Source of the DNA: Bacteroidales bacterium
Lineage (GTDB): Bacteria; Bacteroidota; Bacteroidia; Bacteroidales; BM520
Length of the DNA: 11,658 nucleotides
Direction: 5' to 3'
Assembly: GCA_023230285.1 (NCBI GenBank)
Contig: JALNXP010000050.1
Coordinates: forward strand, 1 to 11,658
Of the stretch, positions 6,994-11,658 are shown piece by piece (position 1 is the first letter of the stretch; each line of letters begins with the position of its first letter). Under the pieces are notes generated by a model, which was not told the origin of the DNA, made no database searches, and was given only the letters and a program-made list of their open reading frames with translations. The position numbers were made by a program, and so were the translations under genes.

Positions 6994-8847
6994 TTAAAAA
7001 TAATTTTCAACGGTATCTAAATCGATGATGGCGTAAGTTGGTTTACCGGACAAGTCTGTTTCGGATATTTCACAGCCGGCTAATTTTTCTGCTATGGTTT
7101 TCATCTCCTCCTGCTTTAATGTTTTACCGGTTTTTATGCACAATTTCCGTGCTGTTGCTTTGGCTATCAATTTATTGCGGTTGTTGTTGTTGCTTTGCTG
7201 CGATATTTCTTCTTTTATGTTACTGAGAACGCTTTCAAAAAAATCTTTGATTTCATCAATGGAAATATTTGCCGGATGTGCGTTGATAACATAATTACTT
7301 TGTCCTAATTTTTCGTAACGAAAACCGATATTTTCAAACTGCGATTTGTTAGTGTCCAAAATTAAACCTTCATCATAGCTCATAGTTATCGTTTCGGGAA
7401 ACATGTCAACTTGAGCAGCAACATTGCCGGAGTTTAATTGCGAAAGTATTTCTTCAAAAAGTATTCTTTCGTGAGCACGCTCCTGATGAATAATTATCAG
7501 CCCTTTGCTAATAGTACCAACAATAAATTTGTTTCTTGACTGTATAAAATTGTCGCCGAGTTCAATATTGTTAGAAGTTTTAGGCTGTTGCACTTCGTCT
7601 TCGTTGTTGTTGATAATATCATTTTGCCATGTCGGTTTTTGTATGGCAAACTCTGAATCAAAGCGGGAGTTGATGTCATTGTATAATTTTCGCCATTCGT
7701 CTGTTACGGGTTTTTTAGGCAAAGAGCTTAGTTGGTCGAATGGATTATAATTCGGATTGACTTTTACGGTTGGTTGTACCACGGGACTGTTGGTGTCAAA
7801 GTTTTGGTTTTCTATGGCGTGGTCTGCATCAAAGTCCATAGCCGGAACCCTCATGCTAAAAGCTCCAAATGCCTTACGTACAGCAGAGTTTAATATAGCA
7901 TATAAAGTACTTGCATCTTGAAAATTGACTTCTGTTTTAGTAGGGTGAATGTTTACATCTACCAACTCCGGATCTATTTCTATCTTTATAAAAAACATTG
8001 GAAACATCTCGCACGTTAACAACGATTTATAAGCCGACTCTATAGAATGCCTCAAATATTGATGTCTTATATATCGGTTGTTGACAAAGAAAAATTGTTC
8101 TGCACCTTTCGTTTTTTTGGCAAATTCCGGCTTGCAAATATATCCCGATATTTTAATTTTATCAGTTGCAGCTTCTATCGGAATTAATTTTTCTTTATAC
8201 GATTTATTTACCAAGTTGACAATCCGCTGTTTGAAATTCTCGGGCGGTAAGTCGTATAACATATTCTCGTTATTATACACTACAAAATGTAATTGTGGAT
8301 TTATCAATGCAACTTTTGTAAACTCTTCTATAACATGTTTAAGTTCTATTGTGTTGGATTTTAGAAAGTTGCGTCTTGCGGGAATATTATAAAAAATATT
8401 TTTTGCACTAATAGAAGTTCCTGTTTCGCAGCTGCACGGCTCTTGTGATACAATTTTGTTACCTTCAATAACTATCTTAGTGCCAATATCTTCGGCAGCT
8501 GTTCTTGTCTTCATCTCCATCTGAGTTACAGCAGCAATAGAAGATAGAGCTTCACCTCTAAATCCTAATGTATGAAGGCTGAAAAGGTCTTCGGCTTTGC
8601 TTATTTTTGATGTTGCATGCCTCTCAAAGCAAACACGTGCATCCGTCTCTGTCATTCCACAACCATTGTCTATGACTTGTATAAGAAGTCTGCCGGCATC
8701 TTTAATGCGTAATATTATCTTGCTTGCTCCCGAATCAACAGAGTTTTCTAATAATTCTTTCACTATTGAAGCCGGACGTTGTACAACTTCGCCGGCAGCA
8801 ATCTGATTTGCAACATTCTCAGGCAACAATTTTATTATATCCGACAT
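6994..8847 (-). CDS. mutL: DNA mismatch repair protein MutL
   Basis: MutL couples mismatch recognition by MutS to strand incision and removal. It has 617 residues with a textbook GHKL ATPase N-terminal domain: E31-LLEN35, DNGCGM (60-65), RHATSKI (76-82) and GFRGEAL (95-101). A low-complexity linker (about 335-430) leads to the C-terminal dimerisation domain. A degenerate beta-clamp-type motif, Q-V-D-M-F-P (479-484), lies after the metal-motif region. The endonuclease motif DQHA-x2-E-x4-E reads HQERAHERILFE (454-465): the two glutamates are kept, but the Asp and His are replaced. The usual CPHGRP-like element near the end reads DLSGKP (598-603). Nicking activity is therefore doubtful. It is the first gene of the compact mutL-rhomboid-rhomboid-EEP-uvrB-smpB run. 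The 67 nt upstream show no clear promoter, so it may be transcribed with the small gene before it. Confidence 0.98.
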   Translation of the reverse strand: MSDIIKLLPENVANQIAAGEVVQRPASIVKELLENSVDSGASKIILRIKDAGRLLIQVIDNGCGMTETDARVCFERHATSKISKAEDLFSLHTLGFRGEALSSIAAVTQMEMKTRTAAEDIGTKIVIEGNKIVSQEPCSCETGTSISAKNIFYNIPARRNFLKSNTIELKHVIEEFTKVALINPQLHFVVYNNENMLYDLPPENFKQRIVNLVNKSYKEKLIPIEAATDKIKISGYICKPEFAKKTKGAEQFFFVNNRYIRHQYLRHSIESAYKSLLTCEMFPMFFIKIEIDPELVDVNIHPTKTEVNFQDASTLYAILNSAVRKAFGAFSMRVPAMDFDADHAIENQNFDTNSPVVQPTVKVNPNYNPFDQLSSLPKKPVTDEWRKLYNDINSRFDSEFAIQKPTWQNDIINNNEDEVQQPKTSNNIELGDNFIQSRNKFIVGTISKGLIIIHQERAHERILFEEILSQLNSGNVAAQVDMFPETITMSYDEGLILDTNKSQFENIGFRYEKLGQSNYVINAHPANISIDEIKDFFESVLSNIKEEISQQSNNNNRNKLIAKATARKLCIKTGKTLKQEEMKTIAEKLAGCEISETDLSGKPTYAIIDLDTVENYF

Positions 8848-8914
8848 AGCTTTGTATTTATCGTTATATGGGTTTCAATTTTTATAGAAGCTGATTAGTC
8901 ACAACATTTGACAA

Positions 8915-9175
8915 CTATATTAGTATAAGACCTAATAAAACGCCTGCCAACACAACCAATATCAACAATTTTATCCATGCTTTCTGTTTTTTACTATCAT
9001 ACTTATCCGATTTCCATTCTTCCCGCATTTTTTCTCTGCGATATTCGTTGTATGCTTCCATGTCGCCGGCATCTCTTTTGGCTTTCATGTTTGCTTCTTC
9101 TTTCTTCTTGTCGTAAAACCGAGTTTCTATTTTAAACTTCTTTGGCTCCGGTGTATTGAAAAATTTTGCACTCAT
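8915..9175 (-). CDS. small tail-anchored protein of unknown function
   Basis: This 86-residue protein has a highly charged soluble part (1-66) and one C-terminal transmembrane segment (IKLLILVVLAGVLLGLILI, 68-86) that runs to the last residue. That arrangement is typical of tail-anchored proteins, with the charged part on the cytoplasmic side. The N-terminus has a short motif, NTPEPKKFKIETRFYD (7-22), followed by a Lys/Glu/Arg-rich, probably helical stretch. I do not recognise a named family and assign no function. The charge pattern, clean ATG at 9175 and snug fit between its neighbours support a real gene. It lies 67 nt before mutL and 20 nt after the solute-binding protein gene, on the same strand. 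A possible -7 promoter element sits immediately upstream. Confidence 0.8.
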   Translation of the reverse strand: MSAKFFNTPEPKKFKIETRFYDKKKEEANMKAKRDAGDMEAYNEYRREKMREEWKSDKYDSKKQKAWIKLLILVVLAGVLLGLILI

Positions 9176-9190
9176 AATTTAATGTTTTTG

Positions 9191-9198
9191 CAAAATTA
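9191..9198 (-). promoter_or_regulatory. possible -7 element overlapping the upstream stop codon
   Basis: The minus strand reads TAATTTTG, an exact match to the TAnnTTTG consensus of Bacteroidota promoters. Its TAA is the stop codon of the solute-binding protein gene. Transcription would start about 10 nt before the ATG of the small gene at 9175 and could serve it and mutL. No TTG or TTTG is found at the expected -33 distance, so this may be a chance match in AT-rich DNA. Confidence 0.3.
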
Positions 9199-10848
9199 TA
9201 TATTTTTACTGATTTTTACTCTTTTTAATTCTAATAAATTGATTGGATTACTGCCCAAACATTGTACATCGTTGTTAATAAATCTTAAAACCTTATCATA
9301 AAAAAGCACTAAAACCGGAGGATTACTCATAATCAAGCTGTCCATTGTTGAGTACATAGCGTTTCTCTTATCTATATCTGTTTCTAACAGAGCAGCTTCG
9401 TACAAACTGTCAAATTCGGAATTTGAATAAAAAGTGTAATTCGGACCTGACGGGCAGAAATTCTTACTGTAAAATACCGACAAATAATTTTCTGCATCAG
9501 GATAATCGGCAACCCACGAGCCTCGAAAACATTGCAACTTGCCGGTGGATCGCATTTCCTTTATTACAGCCGGTGGATAAATGTCTATCTTGGTAGGAAT
9601 TCCTATATATGTAAGCCTGTTTTGTATGTAATTTACATAATCGGAATATTCTATTGTAGTTGCAATTTTTATCTCCGGAATTTCGCCATCTTTGTAAAAT
9701 CTTGATTGTTTTAATAATTCTTTGGATTTTTCAGGATTATATTCGTAAATAGGCTTATCGTAACTGCCGGATAAACTTGGCGGTACAAACCCATGAAAAC
9801 CGGCTTCCCCAATATTTGCCCTGAGATGCTTTATCATCTTATCTTTATCAATTGCATAGTTGATGGCTTGACGTACATAAATGTCAGATAGCGGGCTTGT
9901 AGTATCTGCAATATTAAAACCTATATATTCAGTGTTTAAATATGGCTCCGAAATCAAAGAAAATCTATCGGCATATTCCGGATTTATATCACCGTCAACA
10001 GTGATAAATTCCCGCATAAAAGCAGGGTCTATCCCCGACATATAGTCAAAGTTGTTTTTTATGAACTCCAGAAATACTGTTTGTTTGTCCTTGATGAACG
10101 ATATAGCTACAGCATCTAAATACGGCAATCTGTCGTCTCCATCTTTTTCAAAGTAATTATCGTTTTTTACAAAAATCATCTTTTCGTCATCTTTCCAATA
10201 TTTAAAGACAAAAGGTCCTGTTCCTATCGGATTTTTCCTGAAATCTTTGCCATAATATTCAACAACTTCTTTAGGCACTACAGAGCAATATTTCATCGCA
10301 AGTATACCTAAAAAAGGTGAGAAAGCATGCTTTAATGTAATTATCAAAGTGGTGTCATTTTTTGCACTTATGTCTAAACTTCCGCTTTCAGTTCTGTTTA
10401 CATTAGCAAAAATCCAAGCTCCGGGTGAAGCCCATTTTACATCGACAATTCTATTTAAACTGTAAACAAAATCTTCAGCAACCACATTGCGTGTCTTATT
10501 TTCTCCAAACAGTTCATGCTTATGAAAAAACACATCGTCACGAAGATAAAAAGTATATGTCTTACCATCTTCAGATATTTCCCATCTCTTTGCTATACAA
10601 GGAATTACATTGATTTTATTATCTAATTGTACTAATCCGTTAAATAATTGATGACATCCATTAATGTTAGACAAATTTCGCGTGTATGCAGGGTCTAACG
10701 AAGTTATAGCATCAACTTCATTATACCTGAAAACTTGTTTCTGATTATCCGTATTTGAGTTTTGACAACATATAAACAAAATCACACATAATGTTGCTAA
10801 AACGGCGACACAAAATTTCGGTATTCTTGAATTTTTAACAACAGTCAT
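9196..10848 (-). CDS. extracellular solute-binding protein, family 5 (oligopeptide type)
   Basis: This 550-residue protein resembles the DppA/OppA-type binding components of ABC importers. Family features in order are a signal sequence with a hydrophobic run ending FICCQN, an early LDPAYTRN segment, KTYTFYLRDDVFFH, a VVAEDFVYSLNR motif, IGTGPFVF, VRQAINYAIDKDKM, and the late SWVADYPDAENYLS and FYSNSEFDSLY elements. The length is normal. The double Cys at the signal-peptide end suggests lipoprotein anchoring, although the lipobox is imperfect (Ile or Cys at -1). The ligand is probably a peptide but cannot be fixed. No permease or ATPase gene is next to it, so it would have to work with a transporter encoded elsewhere or have another role. 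A TTG at 10851 is also in frame; I chose the adjacent ATG at 10848. It begins 19 nt after the lon stop. Confidence 0.92.
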   Translation of the reverse strand: MTVVKNSRIPKFCVAVLATLCVILFICCQNSNTDNQKQVFRYNEVDAITSLDPAYTRNLSNINGCHQLFNGLVQLDNKINVIPCIAKRWEISEDGKTYTFYLRDDVFFHKHELFGENKTRNVVAEDFVYSLNRIVDVKWASPGAWIFANVNRTESGSLDISAKNDTTLIITLKHAFSPFLGILAMKYCSVVPKEVVEYYGKDFRKNPIGTGPFVFKYWKDDEKMIFVKNDNYFEKDGDDRLPYLDAVAISFIKDKQTVFLEFIKNNFDYMSGIDPAFMREFITVDGDINPEYADRFSLISEPYLNTEYIGFNIADTTSPLSDIYVRQAINYAIDKDKMIKHLRANIGEAGFHGFVPPSLSGSYDKPIYEYNPEKSKELLKQSRFYKDGEIPEIKIATTIEYSDYVNYIQNRLTYIGIPTKIDIYPPAVIKEMRSTGKLQCFRGSWVADYPDAENYLSVFYSKNFCPSGPNYTFYSNSEFDSLYEAALLETDIDKRNAMYSTMDSLIMSNPPVLVLFYDKVLRFINNDVQCLGSNPINLLELKRVKISKNI

Positions 10849-10867
10849 CAAATTGAATGTTCTATTT

Positions 10868-11658
10868 TTATACGAAAGCGATATTTAGTATTTCATTCAT
10901 CGTGTCGATATAGATAAAGTTTAATCCTTCAAGATATTCTTGTTTGATTTCTTCTATATCGCCGCGATTGTCTTCGGATAATATAATTGTAGATATGTTT
11001 GCACGTTTTGCGGCAAGTATTTTTTCTTTTATGCCGCCTACCGGCAGAACTTTACCACGTAATGTTATCTCGCCGGTCATGGCTAAGTTGTTCTTAACTT
11101 TTTTGTTTAGTAAAACGGAGGTAAGTGCTGTTAATATTGTTACACCGGCAGATGGTCCGTCTTTAGGTGTAGCTCCTTCCGGCACATGAATATAGAAGTT
11201 ATGATTTTTGATTAATTCAAAATCTATATTCAATTTTGCCGCATTAGCTTGAATGTATTCAAAAGCAAGGTTGATAGATTCTTTCATAACATCACCGAGG
11301 TTGCCGGTAACAGAAATTTTGCCTTCACCTTGAGACATTGCACATTCAACAAACAGTATTTCGCCACCGACAGCTGTCCACGCTAATCCGGTTACGACAC
11401 CGACTACCGGCTCCGGTAAAGCATTTTCACGCATAACTTTAGGACATCCAAGTATTTTAGTTACCTCGTCAGTAGTAAGTTTTTTCTTGAATTTTTGATT
11501 TGTGGCTATTAAACGCGCACGATTACGAACTACAGCAGCAATATTTTTATCCAATAATCTTACACCTGATTCTCGTGTGTATTCATTGATAATCAGGTCT
11601 ATGACTTCTTTTGAGAATTCAAGTTGTTTTGGTTTAACGCCGTGTTCTTCAAGTTGTT
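10868..11658 (-). CDS. lon: ATP-dependent protease Lon, C-terminal part (5' end beyond window)
   Basis: Lon is a hexameric AAA+ serine protease that degrades misfolded and regulatory proteins in the cytoplasm. About 262 codons are visible, open to the window edge. The first residues belong to the AAA+ alpha-helical subdomain (for example [17 protein letters not shown]), followed by the proteolytic domain. The catalytic serine is in PKDGPSAG (codon 11150-11152) and the catalytic lysine in [11 protein letters not shown] (codon 11027-11029), so the Ser-Lys dyad is intact. [15 protein letters not shown] and [16 protein letters not shown] are typical family sequences. An in-frame TTG at 11554 is not the true start, because Lon-like sequence continues upstream of it. 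The C-terminus ends shortly after the domain, as is usual. The stop lies 19 nt before the solute-binding protein gene. Confidence 0.98.
   Translation of the reverse strand, partial: QLEEHGVKPKQLEFSKEVIDLIINEYTRESGVRLLDKNIAAVVRNRARLIATNQKFKKKLTTDEVTKILGCPKVMRENALPEPVVGVVTGLAWTAVGGEILFVECAMSQGEGKISVTGNLGDVMKESINLAFEYIQANAAKLNIDFELIKNHNFYIHVPEGATPKDGPSAGVTILTALTSVLLNKKVKNNLAMTGEITLRGKVLPVGGIKEKILAAKRANISTIILSEDNRGDIEEIKQEYLEGLNFIYIDTMNEILNIAFV

Larger units (their letters stand above)
769..9070. repeat. iterated palindrome GCCGGC (14 copies, dispersed)
   Basis: GCCGGC starts at 769, 1275, 2017, 2904, 3010, 3645, 4267, 5490, 5790, 6217, 7075, 8692, 8791 and 9065 (read by eye). Twelve copies are the codon pair GCC-GGC (Ala-Gly) on the coding minus strand. 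Those at 769 and 3010 are CCG-GCN (Pro-Ala). In DNA of about 36% G+C fewer than one copy would be expected by composition. All copies lie in genes. It is a dispersed word bias, not a repeat array. Confidence 0.7.

Noticed and set aside
7179..7196. Trinucleotide-like run gttgttgttgttg as a functional repeat
   Set aside because: It encodes a short Asn run in the C-terminal half of MutL, too short to be a notable microsatellite.
1646..8392. Open frames on the plus strand of about 60-104 codons inside smpB, uvrB, EEP and mutL
   Set aside because: They lie opposite well-conserved genes, have no recognisable family features, and have no leaders or promoters of their own.
8848..8914. Short inverted repeat GTCA...TGAC between the small gene and mutL as a terminator or operator
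   Set aside because: A 4-bp stem without a U tract is not meaningful. I see no promoter element in these 67 bases.
10849..10851. TTG at 10851 as the start of the solute-binding protein
   Set aside because: The next codon is ATG and adds nothing but one residue by being second. ATG is the simpler start, though the difference cannot be resolved here.
11552..11554. In-frame TTG as the start of a short Lon-like protein
   Set aside because: The reading frame stays open to the window edge and encodes recognisable Lon sequence upstream, so the gene is cut by the window rather than starting here.

Overview
The window is an AT-rich, tightly packed stretch in which every gene I can support lies on the minus strand. 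It reads in transcription order from high to low coordinates. The likely source is a member of the Bacteroidota, probably Bacteroidales-like. Three things suggest this. Start codons are preceded by A/T-rich leaders with no Shine-Dalgarno. The tRNA at the left edge has a TAnnTTTG-type -7 box. The gene content (paired rhomboids, a membrane-anchored EEP-family protein, an endonuclease-motif-poor MutL) fits that phylum. The species cannot be named from this sequence alone.

Layout, in transcription order: the C-terminal part of Lon protease (right edge, incomplete); a family-5 extracellular solute-binding protein with no permease beside it; a small 86-residue protein with a C-terminal membrane anchor; mutL; two consecutive rhomboid-family intramembrane proteases; a three-TM membrane-anchored endonuclease/exonuclease/phosphatase (EEP) domain protein; uvrB; smpB; a secreted or envelope protein of unknown function; and the 5' end of a tRNA gene (left edge, incomplete) with its promoter.

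The stretch from mutL through smpB is very compact. The junctions are gaps of 12 and 10 nt, an ATGA overlap, an 8-nt overlap and an 8-nt gap. The unknown gene follows 34 nt further on. This looks like one transcription unit combining mismatch repair (MutL), nucleotide excision repair (UvrB), ribosome rescue (SmpB) and membrane proteolysis (the rhomboids). No intergenic stretch exceeds about 110 bases.

I do not see a defence system, mobile element, CRISPR array or an obviously new multi-gene system; this is mostly conserved housekeeping DNA. The most unusual sequence-level signal is a large excess of the palindrome GCCGGC and its core CCGG in AT-rich DNA, together with an apparent absence of the same-composition word GGCC. 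Most CCGG sites arise from a preference for NCC codons directly before GGN glycine codons. Also worth a second look are the degenerate endonuclease motif of MutL, the roughly 80-residue periplasmic insertion in one rhomboid, the small tail-anchored protein before mutL, and the unknown secreted protein after smpB.
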